This document shows, in pieces, positions 9,142-19,149 of a DNA stretch of 64,000 nt. The stretch spans positions 328,723-392,722 of the forward strand of contig JAXLXO010000004.1 of NCBI GenBank assembly GCA_046327915.1, in the 5' to 3' direction. Source of the stretch: VGTK01 sp046327915 (GTDB taxonomy: Bacteria; Desulfobacterota; Binatia; UBA12015). The notes beneath the pieces were generated by a model, which was not told where the DNA came from, ran no database searches, and worked only from the letters and a program-made list of their open reading frames with translations. Within the stretch, counting starts at the first letter, position 1; every line of letters begins with the position of its first letter. A program made the translations under genes and the position numbers.

Positions 9142-9912
9142 TCAGTCGAGCTCCTGACTCCCGCCGCCGCTCACCGTGAGCACCTGGCCGCTGATCCACG
9201 CCGCAGCGGGCGAGCACAGGAAGCGGGCTGCGCGCGCGATGTCCGCCGCCTCACCCAGCCTTCCGAGCGGCGTGTGCGCGAGCATCCGTTTCTCGATCTC
9301 CGGTGTGAGCACGCTGGCGAGTGCCGCGGTGCGAATCGCGCCCGGCGCGATCGCGTTCACGCGGATGCCGCGCGGCCCGAGGTCGAACGCGAGATTCCGC
9401 GTGAGGTGATTCACCGCCGCCTTCGACGACGCGTACGAGCTCATGTCGACGTTCGCGTTCTCGCCCGCCATCGAGCTGACGTTGACGATCGCACCGCGCC
9501 CGGCGCGCTCCATGTGCGGTGCGACGAGCTGACACAGGCGAAAGACGGGGAAGACGTTCAGCTGGTAGGCCCGGAGGAAGTCGTCGAACGGCATGTCGAA
9601 CGGCTTCGGTCCGCCGCCACCGGCGTTGTTCACGAGGATCGTCGGCGCGCCGAGGGCACGCTCCGCTTCCGCGACCAGACGAATCAGGTCGTGCTCGACG
9701 GTGACGTCCGCCGGGATCGCGATCGCCGTGCAGCCGCTGCGCTCGATCTCCCCAACCAGTGCGTTCGCCGCGGCGGAATCGCGATCGCTCACCGCGATGC
9801 GTGCTCCCGCCGCCGCGAACGCCAGCGCGATGGCGCGTCCGATCCCGGCGCCCGCGCCTGTGACGATGGCGACCTCGCCGTCGAGGCGAAACAGCTGATC
9901 TTCCGACTTCAC
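9142..9912 (-). CDS. hdhA: 7-alpha-hydroxysteroid dehydrogenase-like SDR
   Basis: A 256-residue classical short-chain dehydrogenase strikingly like E. coli HdhA, which oxidises the 7-alpha hydroxyl of bile acids with NAD+. The cofactor motif is TGAGAGIG (18-25), and an acidic residue after beta-2 (VSDRD) implies NAD(H). The family-specific segment NNAGGGGPKPFDMP is intact. Catalytic Ser146, Tyr160 and Lys164 (SSMAGE, YASSKAA) are present, and the C-terminus ends SGQVLTVSGGGSQELD as in HdhA. Translation starts at GTG 9912 behind a good GGAGGA. The gene stands alone, convergent with the ClC gene. In this organism the substrate could be another sterol or hydroxy-lipid; the steroid assignment rests on similarity only. 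Confidence 0.85.
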   Translation of the reverse strand: MKSEDQLFRLDGEVAIVTGAGAGIGRAIALAFAAAGARIAVSDRDSAAANALVGEIERSGCTAIAIPADVTVEHDLIRLVAEAERALGAPTILVNNAGGGGPKPFDMPFDDFLRAYQLNVFPVFRLCQLVAPHMERAGRGAIVNVSSMAGENANVDMSSYASSKAAVNHLTRNLAFDLGPRGIRVNAIAPGAIRTAALASVLTPEIEKRMLAHTPLGRLGEAADIARAARFLCSPAAAWISGQVLTVSGGGSQELD

Positions 9913-10047
9913 CCGCTTCCTCCGATGAATGCACTCGTCGTCGAAGGATCGAGCATCATCCGTCCGCAGACTGCGAGTCTTCCATCAGGGCGACACCGCA
10001 TTTCAGGAACGTGCGCCGACATCGGAATCGGCAGCACGACGAAGCGC

Positions 10048-11426
<1,379 letters not shown>

Positions 11427-11430
<4 letters not shown>

Positions 11431-12908
11431 GCGGAGTCCGCCTGCGCCACCTGCGTCCCCTGCGCCGGAGGCAGGTGGATCGCCATTTCGGTGCCCCGGC
11501 CGCGCTCGCTGCGAACCTCGATCCATCCGCCGGCATCCTGCACGATGCCTTCGGCGATCGCGAGCCCGAGGCCGGTCCCCTCGCCGGGGCCCTTGGTCGT
11601 GAAGAAGGGCTCGAACACGTGCGGCAGATCCTCGGCCGCGATGCCCTCGCCCTCGTCGGCGATCACGATGCGCACGTAGCGGCCCTCGGGTCCGCCGCGC
11701 ACCGTCGGCGGCGTCGCACGCCGCTCCTCGACGCTCACGCGCACGCGGCCGCCCTCGTGGCTCGCCTGCACGGCGTTGAGGACGACGTTGGTCAGCACCT
11801 GCTGCGCCTCGCCGGCGTCGAGGCGCACGACCACCGGGGACACGGGCGCGTCCACCTCGATGGCGACGTCGCGCGAAGACGCGATCGGGTTCAGCATCTC
11901 GGCCGCGGTGCGCACGCACTGCGCGACGTTCACCGCGCCCATGCGCGTGCTGCGCCGGCGCGAGAGATCGAGCAGCTGGCGGATCATGTCGGTCATGCGC
12001 GACGCCTGCTCGCCGATGACGCGCGCGTGCGCCCGCGTCTGCGCGTTCAGCTGCAGGTCGGAGCCGATCATCTTGGCGCGCGCCGACACGACGTTGAGCG
12101 GCGTGCCGAGCTCGTGTGCGATGCCCGACGCGAAGCGTCCGACGCTCGCCAGGCGCTCCGAGTGCCGCATGCGCTCGAGCGCCGCGAGCTTCGCCTCGGT
12201 CTCCGCGGCGAGGCGCGCGTTGGTCTCGGCGATCTTCTGGCACATGTCGTCGATCTCGGCGCCGAGCTCGCCCATCTCGTCGCGCTGCTTCAGCGACAGG
12301 CAGCCCGCGAAGTCGCCTTTGCCCGCGCGCCGCGCGCGGTCGCGCAGCAGCTCCACGGGACGTCCGACGAACCAGTAGCCCAGAAACAGAGCGGTGAACG
12401 CGGACGCGAGCACCACGCACAGCGTGGTGACGAAGATCGCCGTCTGCGACGTGCGCACGAACGAGACCTCGCGGTAGAGCCGCCGCGTGATCTCCAGCGC
12501 CTCCGTGCTGCCGTTGCCCATCGGCACGAAGTTCACGCGCCGCGGGTCGTCGCCGTGCTCGTCGACCAGCAGCATCAGCACCGCGCCCGCCTCGAGTGCT
12601 TGACGGTCCTGCGGCAGCAGTTCGGCGTATCCCTGCTGCCCGGGCTTCGCCGCGAGGTCGATCCAGCGGACGTCGACGTTCTCGAGCATGTCGGCGACCT
12701 TCTCGACGATCTCCTGCGTCTTGACGGCGCCGTCGCGCTTCCACATCTCCTGGATCAGGAGCCGCACGGCCGCGCCGCGCGTGGCGCTGCCCTGCAGGTC
12801 GCCCTCGAAGAGGATGACCTGCTTGCGGCTCAGGTAGAACGCATAGGCCGCCATCACGACGAAGATCGTCGCGGTCAGCGCGAAGGTGATCTTGCGGGCG
12901 AGCTTCAT
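11427..12908 (-). CDS. Membrane sensor histidine kinase, partner of the NtrC-type regulator
   Basis: A 493-residue kinase. A first transmembrane helix (about 7-26) is followed by a periplasmic sensor region of about 130 residues and a second helix (about 156-181). HAMP (about 182-235) and a HisKA domain come next, with phospho-acceptor His265 in GIAHELGTPLN. The HATPase_c domain has the N box (NAVQASHEGG) and G boxes (DEGEGI, GEGTGLGLAI). The ATG at 12908 gives a sensible N-terminal membrane anchor. The sensor domain has no recognisable named fold, so the signal is unknown. It lies between a small unknown gene and the response regulator, all on one strand. Confidence 0.94.
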
Positions 12909-13036
12909 GCCTGGGATTCGGGGCAGCCGCGGTCCGGCGGCGATCTCCGGCGCGGCGGCCGGATCATTGCACGTCGGATCGGATGAGCTCCACTCCCGGG
13001 CGAAGGTGTCTGCCGGGACGGGCCACACGGCGAACC

Positions 13037-13519
13037 TCAGGCCACGTTCACGTTCAGTTGAAGGCTCGCGGCGCCTCTTCGCTCCTTCGTGCCCGACGAG
13101 GCCGGAGCCGACGTCAGAAAGAAGCTCTCCACGGCGCGATCCTGCTGTTGAGCGCTTTTGGAAGACCTCGGAGCGAGAAGCATCCAGCGCAGCTTCTCGC
13201 CGTCGAGCTCGAGCGCGTCGCAGATCGTGTCGAAGGCGAACAACGAGTCGCGGCCGCGGCGCGAGATCCAGGCGCGCGCCTGCATGGCGACGCGCGCACG
13301 ATGGCTCGGCTTGATCCCCCGTCCCGACAGGCAGGTGATCGCGTCGACGAGCACCGCGCGCATCAGCGCGAGCTCGCCGACGCTCTCGGTGGTCGGAGCG
13401 GAGGTCGAGAGAGGAGGCGTCTCCCCGTCCACCAGATCGGCCGGGGAGACGCCCAGGGAGGAAGCGTCGACACCGTTGGGGAGCGGTGCGGACGTGGGCG
13501 AGGCCGTCGCCGCGTCCAT
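13037..13519 (-). CDS. Hypothetical protein at head of the sigma-54 gene set
   Basis: A 160-residue soluble protein, not recognised by name. The first 50 residues are Ser/Pro/Thr-rich and probably disordered. The middle (about 55-120) has a helical block reading MRAVLVDAITCLSG, then MQARAWISRR and FAFDTICDALELDGEKLRWML. This resembles a small domain common in deltaproteobacterial proteins of unknown role, where an aromatic-rich 'WI...FSF..IC..LGLD...LR' pattern recurs and may bind DNA. ATG 13519 is chosen because a sigma-54 promoter lies at 13665-13680; the frame stays open further upstream, but a start there would place coding sequence across the promoter. The kinase begins 128 nt downstream. 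A regulatory or accessory role to the two-component pair is a guess. Confidence 0.6.
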   Translation of the reverse strand: MDAATASPTSAPLPNGVDASSLGVSPADLVDGETPPLSTSAPTTESVGELALMRAVLVDAITCLSGRGIKPSHRARVAMQARAWISRRGRDSLFAFDTICDALELDGEKLRWMLLAPRSSKSAQQQDRAVESFFLTSAPASSGTKERRGAASLQLNVNVA

Positions 13520-13664
13520 GAAAGACCGGCTTCGACTCCGCCGAGGGAGGGAAGTGACGACGCGGCCGAGCGGCCTCGACGTGGTTGAAGTTGCCGAGTC
13601 GGCCACCTGGGCGGTGGCCGCGTGGGGGGCTTGCCGTCTTTCGCGTCGCACGGCGGGCGGATAG

Positions 13665-13680
13665 AGCAGCCGCTGTGCCA
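13665..13680 (-). promoter_or_regulatory. Sigma-54 (-24/-12) promoter
   Basis: On the minus strand the sequence reads TGGCACAGCGGCTGCT. It matches TGGCAC at -24 and TGC at -12, with the required ten bases between GG and GC. It points at the unknown gene, histidine kinase and NtrC-type regulator set. Transcription would begin near 13655, giving a leader of about 135 nt. An NtrC-type activator is encoded in the same gene set, which strengthens the call. Confidence 0.72.
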
Positions 13681-13683
13681 CGA

Positions 13684-13710
13684 AAAAACCTGCGCGGTTG
13701 CTGGGTTTTT
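13684..13710 (-). terminator. Possible intrinsic terminator or A/T-tract element
   Basis: AAAAACC (13684-13690) and GGTTTTT (13704-13710) can pair, with a T-run on the minus strand. It could end transcripts coming from the ABC/YfhO set upstream, or simply be a bendable A-tract between the sigma-54 promoter and its enhancer. The stem is AT-rich and weak. Confidence 0.3.
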
Positions 13711-13733
13711 CCGGAGCGCCGAGCGGGCCCTTC

Positions 13734-13811
13734 CGACACACCCCGTGCGCCGCCGCGCGGCGCGGGAGAATTTCCGCTGCAGCGGTGCGGCTTTACCGCC
13801 GGGGTGTGTCG
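13734..13811. repeat. 78-bp nested-palindrome element
   Basis: Perfect 12-bp inverted repeats CGACACACCCCG (13734-13745) and CGGGGTGTGTCG (13800-13811) enclose 54 bp that hold three smaller dyads. These are GCGCCG/CGGCGC (13747-13763), the perfect palindrome CCGCTGCAGCGG (13774-13785) and GCGG-CTTTA-CCGC (13787-13799). It lies 55-130 bp upstream of the sigma-54 promoter, the normal place for an activator binding site. Read as RNA it would also fold into a closed multi-branch structure. Protein-binding enhancer is the favoured interpretation; a structured RNA or small mobile repeat cannot be excluded. Confidence 0.6.
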
Positions 13812-13878
13812 CGCGGACACAGCGGAGCGGAACGACCCGGCGGCCGTGGGCCGCCTTGCGGAGGCGGGTGCCCGGGCG

Positions 13879-14100
13879 TCAGCGGTGCGCCGCGCGGGTG
13901 TCGGGCACCGCCCGGAGCCGCGACCCGAGGAGCCACCATGAGACCGGGAACGCAAGCAGCCCGATCGAGCCCGCGACGATCAGCGCGTCCCACACGGCGT
14001 CGTCGCCACCCACGACGAGGACGGCGAACAGCAGCGAGAAGATCGCCCCGACGAGGCCGGAGACCGCAGCGATGCCGAGCGCGCCGATGAATCGCGACAT
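13879..14100 (-). CDS. Small two-helix membrane protein
   Basis: A 73-residue protein with two hydrophobic helices (about 4-28 and 38-62, the latter LIVAGSIGLLAFPVSWWLLG) and a basic tail. No named family is recognised. The ATG at 14100 is 35 nt after the stop of the YfhO-like gene on the same strand, so it is probably the last gene of the ABC/YfhO set. The short size makes the call moderate, but coding bias and helix pattern fit a real membrane protein. Confidence 0.6.
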   Translation of the reverse strand: MSRFIGALGIAAVSGLVGAIFSLLFAVLVVGGDDAVWDALIVAGSIGLLAFPVSWWLLGSRLRAVPDTRAAHR

Positions 14101-14135
14101 GGCGGCGCGATAGCGCAGGTCCTCCGGCGCCGCCA

Positions 14136-16373
14136 CTACGGAGCCGCCGCCCGCTCCTGCGACGGGGGCGCCCCGCCCCAGCCCGGCGTCTTCCACTCGA
14201 AGGACGTACCGAGGTGGCGTCCCGCGTACAGGCTGCGCTCCCACGCGAGCAGCCCACCCGCGGCGAGCAGCGTCACCGCGACGGCCGCGATCACGCGGAC
14301 GCCGCGACCCGAGCCGCGGCGTCCGATCCGCGCCGCGAGCACGAGCGCGATCGCCCACGCGGTCACGACGCCGAGCCGCATCCCGGCACGCGCGGCGCGC
14401 GAGGCGTAGCGCAGCTCGACGACGGTCTCGCCTGCGGGCACCGGGACGCCGACGAAGGCGCCGTTCGCGACCCCGACCGGACGCTCCGCACCGTCGACGA
14501 TCGCGCGCCAGTTGCGCGCGTAGGGCTGGCCGAGCGCCAGCAGCGCGGGCGCGGGGGTGCGCACGCCGAACACGAAGCGGTTGAACGACGCGTGCAGCAG
14601 ACGCACGTATCCCTGCGGCGGCGCGCCCCTGCCGCCCGGCGGCGCCTCCATCGCAGTCCCCTCCAGCGTCGCGACGTTCGGCTCGCGCCCGCGCAGGATC
14701 GCGAACGCCTCGTCGCGCGACGCGACCGGGCGCACGTCGCGGAACAGGCGCGCGAGCGGCGTCGGCTGATTCGCCGGGCCGAGCGCCTTGCGCCGCTCGA
14801 GCAGGATCGCCGGCGTCATCCCCGCGCCCGGGTCGCCCTTGGAGAAGCCGACGCGCAGGCGGTGCCGGCGCACCTGCTCGCTCCACGTCGTGCTGGGCCG
14901 CGCGTCGGTGAGCCAGGTTCCGAACCGCAGCACGAGCGTCGTCTGCGCGAGCACGAGCACGACGAGCAGCGCCGCCGCCGCGCGGCCGGGACGCTGCGCG
15001 TACGCCGCGAGCGCGGCGAGGCTCGCGATGCCGAGCAGCCACACCGCGCGCACGACGATCGGCGGGATCTCCGCGATGCGCGCCGGCGGTGCGAGCTCGA
15101 GCGCGTCGAGCTGCGGCGTCGAGACCAGCGCGTACGCCGCGTAGACCACCGCCGCGACGAGCGCGACGAGCGCGAGCGGTGCGACGTCGAACGTCCGTCC
15201 GCCCAGGCACAGCGGCACCCGCGCGGCGCGGCACAGCCACGCGAGCACGAGCAGCAGCAGGAACGGCGCCATCATCGTCACGCGCCCGGGCGCGCGGAAC
15301 GCGGCGAACATCGGCACCAGCTTCCAGGCGAGGAAGTAGAGCGGCAGCGTCTCCGCGAGCGCGAGCGCCAGCACGAGCAGAGCCGCCGTCCACGTCGCGA
15401 GCACCGCCAGCGGCGGACGCCGCACCGCCACGAGCACCGGCAGCAGCAGCGGCACGGCGAGCGGCGCCGGCCCCGCGAACGAGCCCTGCACGTCGCTCGA
15501 GAACGGACGAAAGACGGAGTGCAGCAGGCTCGTCGCCGAGCGCGTGCCGAACGGCGTGTACACCCACGAGAAGTCCTGCCCCATGCGCTGCGCCGCCCCG
15601 GGCAGGAAGTCGAGCACGAACGGCAGCAGGTACGCGGACGACAGCAGGATCCCCGCGACGAGCGACGCCGTGCATGCCGCGAGCGCCGGTCCGCGCGGCG
15701 GACACGCACCGTCGGGCACCAGCACCGGCAGCAGCAGCGTCATGCAGCCGAGCGCGAGCACCGCGCCGCCGAACCCGAGGTACGCCATCTGCGGGTGCCC
15801 GCTGCACAGCAGCAGGTACGTCGCGAGCGCCACGCACGCGCAGCGCACGACGTCCGGCCCGTGCAGCACGACGCGCGCGAGCGCGACGCAGAGCAGGATC
15901 GCCGCGGTCCACGCCTGCAGCGACGCGCCGTAGTCGAACAGCGACAGCATGCGCAGGTTGAAGACCGTGACGAACGACACGACGAACGCGAGCACCGCGT
16001 CGACCGCCAGCTCGCGCAGCAGCCGCCAGCACGCCCACTGCGCGAAGCCGAGCGACAGCAGGTTGAGCACCGTGAACAGGTCGAAGGCGTGACCGTCCCA
16101 GTATCCCGGCAGCAGCGCCGCGAGGTGCGAGATGGGGTGGAACAGCTGTCCCTGGGTCGCCGCGACCGCCGGCAGCCCGCCCGCGAATCCCGGCAGATAG
16201 AGCGGGAAGCTGCCGTTCGCGAGCGAGAACTGCAGGAGCAGCTGCTGCGGGACGGAGTAGATCATGTAGTCCGAGCCGAGCGTGCGGCCCGACACGAACG
16301 GTGCGACGTGCGCGAAGACCGCGAACGGCAGCAGGAGAAAGCCCGCGAGGACGAGGCCCGCGCGGCCCGCCAT
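14136..16373 (-). CDS. YfhO-family multi-spanning membrane protein
   Basis: A 745-residue membrane protein with about a dozen hydrophobic helices and a C-terminal extracytoplasmic beta-rich domain. The pattern YARNWRAIVDG, ANGAFVGVPVPAGE, VELRY near residues 640-690 is typical of YfhO proteins, GT-C-like enzymes. Bacillus YfhO glycosylates lipoteichoic acid using a lipid-linked sugar. The N-terminus after the first helix (GRTLGSDYMIYSVP) carries the acidic loop residue common in GT-C enzymes. Its ATG at 16373 overlaps the permease stop (TGATG), so it is translated with the ABC transporter. A role in glycosylating or exporting a surface polymer is inferred from family and neighbours. Confidence 0.8.
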   Translation of the reverse strand: MAGRAGLVLAGFLLLPFAVFAHVAPFVSGRTLGSDYMIYSVPQQLLLQFSLANGSFPLYLPGFAGGLPAVAATQGQLFHPISHLAALLPGYWDGHAFDLFTVLNLLSLGFAQWACWRLLRELAVDAVLAFVVSFVTVFNLRMLSLFDYGASLQAWTAAILLCVALARVVLHGPDVVRCACVALATYLLLCSGHPQMAYLGFGGAVLALGCMTLLLPVLVPDGACPPRGPALAACTASLVAGILLSSAYLLPFVLDFLPGAAQRMGQDFSWVYTPFGTRSATSLLHSVFRPFSSDVQGSFAGPAPLAVPLLLPVLVAVRRPPLAVLATWTAALLVLALALAETLPLYFLAWKLVPMFAAFRAPGRVTMMAPFLLLLVLAWLCRAARVPLCLGGRTFDVAPLALVALVAAVVYAAYALVSTPQLDALELAPPARIAEIPPIVVRAVWLLGIASLAALAAYAQRPGRAAAALLVVLVLAQTTLVLRFGTWLTDARPSTTWSEQVRRHRLRVGFSKGDPGAGMTPAILLERRKALGPANQPTPLARLFRDVRPVASRDEAFAILRGREPNVATLEGTAMEAPPGGRGAPPQGYVRLLHASFNRFVFGVRTPAPALLALGQPYARNWRAIVDGAERPVGVANGAFVGVPVPAGETVVELRYASRAARAGMRLGVVTAWAIALVLAARIGRRGSGRGVRVIAAVAVTLLAAGGLLAWERSLYAGRHLGTSFEWKTPGWGGAPPSQERAAAP

Positions 16374-18061
16374 CAGCGGCGCCAGCGGAACAGCACGAGC
16401 CCGGCGACCAGAAAGACGAGCCCGAACACGAACAGGATCGCGGTCGGCTCGAGCGCCGCGACGACCGTCTGGCGGCGCATCATCAGGTCCTTGAAGCCGG
16501 TCATCGCCCACGTGGTCGGGAACCACTGCGCGACGTCGCGCATCCAGCGCGGCTCGAGGTCGATCGGCCACCAGCAGCCGCCGACCGCGCACATGGTGAC
16601 GATCGCGATCGCGCCGAGCGGCATGACGGCGTCGCGCGTCGGCGACAGACCGGCCACCAGCACGCCGAATGCGGTGCCGACGAACACGATCCCGGCGCTC
16701 GGCAGCAGCAGCGCCGCAGGCTGCGGCCCGACCGACACGCCGAACGCGTAGTGTCCCACCGCGAGCAGCAGAACCATCTGCATCAGGCCGATCGAGAAGC
16801 GCACCAGCAGCTTGCCGACGATCAGCGTCCACATGGGTGCGGGAGTCGCGCGGATGCGCTCCAGCGTGCCGAGCTCGAGCTCGTCGATCAGCGTCATCGC
16901 GACGCCGATCAGCATGCCGAGCATCAGGAAGGTGATGCTGAAGCCGGGAACGTACTGGTCGAAGCTGTTGAGCCGCTTGGGGGCGCCGGTGACGCTCGCC
17001 TCCTCGATGCCCGGCAGCCGCGGCAGGCGCAGCTCCGGCAGCGGGCGCAGGGGCGGCACCGCGATCTCCGGCAGCGCCGGCAGCGGCGGGACGCTCAGCT
17101 CGATCTTCGGCAGCTCGATCTTCGGCGGCGCGCCGCCCTCGATCACGCGCGCGGCGATGGCGCTGGTGTCGGCGTTGGCGAGCGTCTGCAGCTCGGGCGG
17201 CAGCGCCGGCGGCTCCGGCGGCGCCGGGATGCGGTCGGCGTAGCTGCCGGCGGCCTCCCGTGCCTGCGCGATCCAGGCCTCGAAGCGCGTGCGGTAGGAC
17301 GTCAGCTGGTCGAGGAAGGTCCGCACCGGCGCCAGCTCTCGGCCGAGCTCGCGCTCGGCGCGCGTGCGTGCGGCCGCTGCTTCCTCGACGGTCGCTGCGT
17401 CCACGGCGCGACGCAGCTCCGTCGCGACGCGCTTGCGCGTCGCGTCCACGTCGCGCTCGAGATGCGCGATCACGTCGCGCGCACGACCCTCCGCACCCTC
17501 GAGCTGCTTCTTCAGGCGCGTCACGCGGCGCTCGATGCGGGACTGCGCCGCCGTGACCTTCGCGCGCACGCGGTCGACGCGCCGTTGCGCCACCGCGAGC
17601 GCCTCCTGTCCGAGCCGGTTGCGCAGCTCCTGCACCGCGAAGCGGACGTTCGCGACCTCGACGAACTTGACCGGGTCGGTGTACAGCTCGAGCGTCGCGT
17701 CGCGGCCGTGCTCGAGCGCCGCCATGGTGCCGGCGGGAATCACGAGGGCCGCGCCGGCACGGCGGTCGCGCACCAGGACGATCGCGTCCTCGCGGGTCGT
17801 CGCGTCGCGCAGCTCGATGCCGGCGTCCGCGTCGAGCCCCTCGCGGAACGCGCGCGCGACGCGGCCGCCGTCCTCGTCCGCGACCGGCAGGACGTAGCGC
17901 GCGTCGCCCTGCGGCGCGCCGCCGAACAGCGTCGAGAGCGAGAAGCCCGCGACCGACATCACGATCAGCGGCGCGATGGTGAGGAAGACGAGACCGACCT
18001 TGTCGCGCAGCAGCAGCCGCGCGTCCTTGACGATCGCCGCCCGGAGCGCGCGCACGATCAC
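16373..18061 (-). CDS. ABC-2 type transporter permease with large extracytoplasmic coiled coil
   Basis: A 562-residue permease. Helix 1 (about 22-42) leads into a periplasmic region of some 310 residues, followed by five or six helices in the ABC-2 arrangement with the conserved loop DELELGTLERIRATP before the second helix bundle. The periplasmic insert has a long charged coiled coil (about 150-260) and then an unusual Pro/Leu-rich ladder (ALPPELQ, PKIELPKIELSVPPLP, LPELRLPRLPG). The start is GTG 18061, overlapping the ATPase stop by 4 nt. It belongs to the YhgE/Pip-like or drug-export type of ABC-2 permease; the substrate is not evident. The insert may reach toward the outer membrane or a partner. 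Confidence 0.86.
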   Translation of the reverse strand: MIVRALRAAIVKDARLLLRDKVGLVFLTIAPLIVMSVAGFSLSTLFGGAPQGDARYVLPVADEDGGRVARAFREGLDADAGIELRDATTREDAIVLVRDRRAGAALVIPAGTMAALEHGRDATLELYTDPVKFVEVANVRFAVQELRNRLGQEALAVAQRRVDRVRAKVTAAQSRIERRVTRLKKQLEGAEGRARDVIAHLERDVDATRKRVATELRRAVDAATVEEAAAARTRAERELGRELAPVRTFLDQLTSYRTRFEAWIAQAREAAGSYADRIPAPPEPPALPPELQTLANADTSAIAARVIEGGAPPKIELPKIELSVPPLPALPEIAVPPLRPLPELRLPRLPGIEEASVTGAPKRLNSFDQYVPGFSITFLMLGMLIGVAMTLIDELELGTLERIRATPAPMWTLIVGKLLVRFSIGLMQMVLLLAVGHYAFGVSVGPQPAALLLPSAGIVFVGTAFGVLVAGLSPTRDAVMPLGAIAIVTMCAVGGCWWPIDLEPRWMRDVAQWFPTTWAMTGFKDLMMRRQTVVAALEPTAILFVFGLVFLVAGLVLFRWRR

Positions 18062-19017
18062 GCTTCGCCCTCCGCGACCTGCTCGCCCTCGCGCAGCGCG
18101 TGACCCGTCAGGCGGAAGAAGACGTCGGCGAGATCCGGGTGGCGGAGCGCAACGTCGAGGATCTCGCCGCCGTCGGCGCGCGCGCGGTCGAGAAGAGCGG
18201 GCACGACGGCCGCGTCGTCGAGCTCGAGCACCGTCCGCGGACCCTCTTCCGGCACCACGCGCACGCGCGCGGTCCCGGCGCCCGGCCAGCCCGCCGGCAG
18301 CGGACGCGTCGTGCGCAGCGTGAGGCGTGGCCCGAGCCCCAGCTTCGCCACCAGCTCGGACGGCGTTCCGCTCGCGATCACCCGTCCGGCGTCGACCAGG
18401 ACGACGCGGTCGCAGAGACGCTCCGCCTCCTCCATCAGGTGCGTGCTGTGCAGGATCGCCGCACCGCCGGCCGCGAGCTGGCGCTCGAGCGCGTAGATGC
18501 GCTCGCGCGCCTGCGGGTCGACCGCGACCGTCGGCTCGTCGAGCAGGACGACGCGCGGCTCGTGCAGGATGCCGCAGGCGAGGTTCAGGCGGCGCGACAT
18601 GCCGCCCGAGAACTGCAGCGTCGGCTCGTCGGCGCGTCCGTCGAGGCCGACCATCGCGAGCACGCGCTCGATCGCCTGCGGGGCCTGCGTGCGGTCGAGC
18701 CCCTGCAACGCCGCGAAGTACTCGAGGTTCTCGCGCGCGGTGAGTGTCGGATAGATGGCGATGCGCTGCGGCACGAGCCCGAGGACGCTCCGCACGCGGG
18801 CGGCCTCGCCGGGAAACCGGTGGCCGGCGACCTCGACGTGGCCGGAGGTCGGCTCGAGCAGCGTCGCCAGGATCGACAGCGTCGTGGACTTGCCGGCGCC
18901 GTTCGGCCCCAGCAGCGCCACGATCTCGCCCGGGTGCACCTCGAAGCTGATGCCGTCGAGGGCCCGTCGCGAGCGGTAGAGCTTCACGACGTCACGGCAG
19001 AGGATCGCGGGGGTCAA
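18058..19017 (-). CDS. ABC transporter ATP-binding protein
   Basis: A 319-residue ATPase of the ABC-2 exporter class (DrrA/NatA type). It has Walker A GPNGAGKST, Q-loop VPQ, signature FSGGM, Walker B VVLLDEPTVAVD and switch His in HSTH. A C-terminal extension of about 90 residues is typical of DrrA-like subunits. No ATG precedes the domain in frame; TTG 19017 is the only suitable start, giving LTPAILCRDVVKLY. The permease follows with a GTGA overlap, and the YfhO-like protein comes next, so all three are one transcription unit. Upstream is a 19-bp direct repeat shared with the divergent pilT-like gene. Confidence 0.93.
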   Translation of the reverse strand: MTPAILCRDVVKLYRSRRALDGISFEVHPGEIVALLGPNGAGKSTTLSILATLLEPTSGHVEVAGHRFPGEAARVRSVLGLVPQRIAIYPTLTARENLEYFAALQGLDRTQAPQAIERVLAMVGLDGRADEPTLQFSGGMSRRLNLACGILHEPRVVLLDEPTVAVDPQARERIYALERQLAAGGAAILHSTHLMEEAERLCDRVVLVDAGRVIASGTPSELVAKLGLGPRLTLRTTRPLPAGWPGAGTARVRVVPEEGPRTVLELDDAAVVPALLDRARADGGEILDVALRHPDLADVFFRLTGHALREGEQVAEGEA

Positions 19018-19035
19018 CGGTTCCAGTCTCGCAAA

Positions 19036-19086
19036 GGGGGTCCGGGGCGCAACGCCGGTCGGCGCCCGGGGGTCCGGGGCGCAACG
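19036..19086. repeat. 19-bp direct repeat between divergent genes
   Basis: GGGGGTCCGGGGCGCAACG occurs perfectly at 19036-19054 and 19068-19086. The 32-bp period is close to three helical turns, so both copies face the same side of the DNA. It lies between the ABC-transporter and pilT-like start codons and is a plausible regulator site. No matching regulator gene is adjacent. Confidence 0.65.
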
Positions 19087-19114
19087 GCACGTCCTAGCAC
19101 ACGGAAACGCGCGG

Positions 19115-19144
19115 TTGGCAGAGGCGCGCGTCCTGGTCGAGAAT
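19115..19144 (+). promoter_or_regulatory. Candidate leaderless promoter of the pilT-like gene
   Basis: TTGGCA (19115-19120) and GAGAAT (19139-19144) are separated by 18 bp. The ATG follows 5 nt after the -10 hexamer, so the transcript would start at or next to the start codon. No Shine-Dalgarno is seen, which is consistent with leaderless initiation. Confidence 0.4.
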
Positions 19145-19149
19145 GCGCC

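Noticed and set aside
13620..13680. Possible cyclic-di-GMP (GEMM) riboswitch: minus strand shows ACGCGAAAG and GGCAAGCC
   Set aside because: The pieces are in the wrong order and the flanking stems are missing; a sigma-54 promoter overlaps the region.
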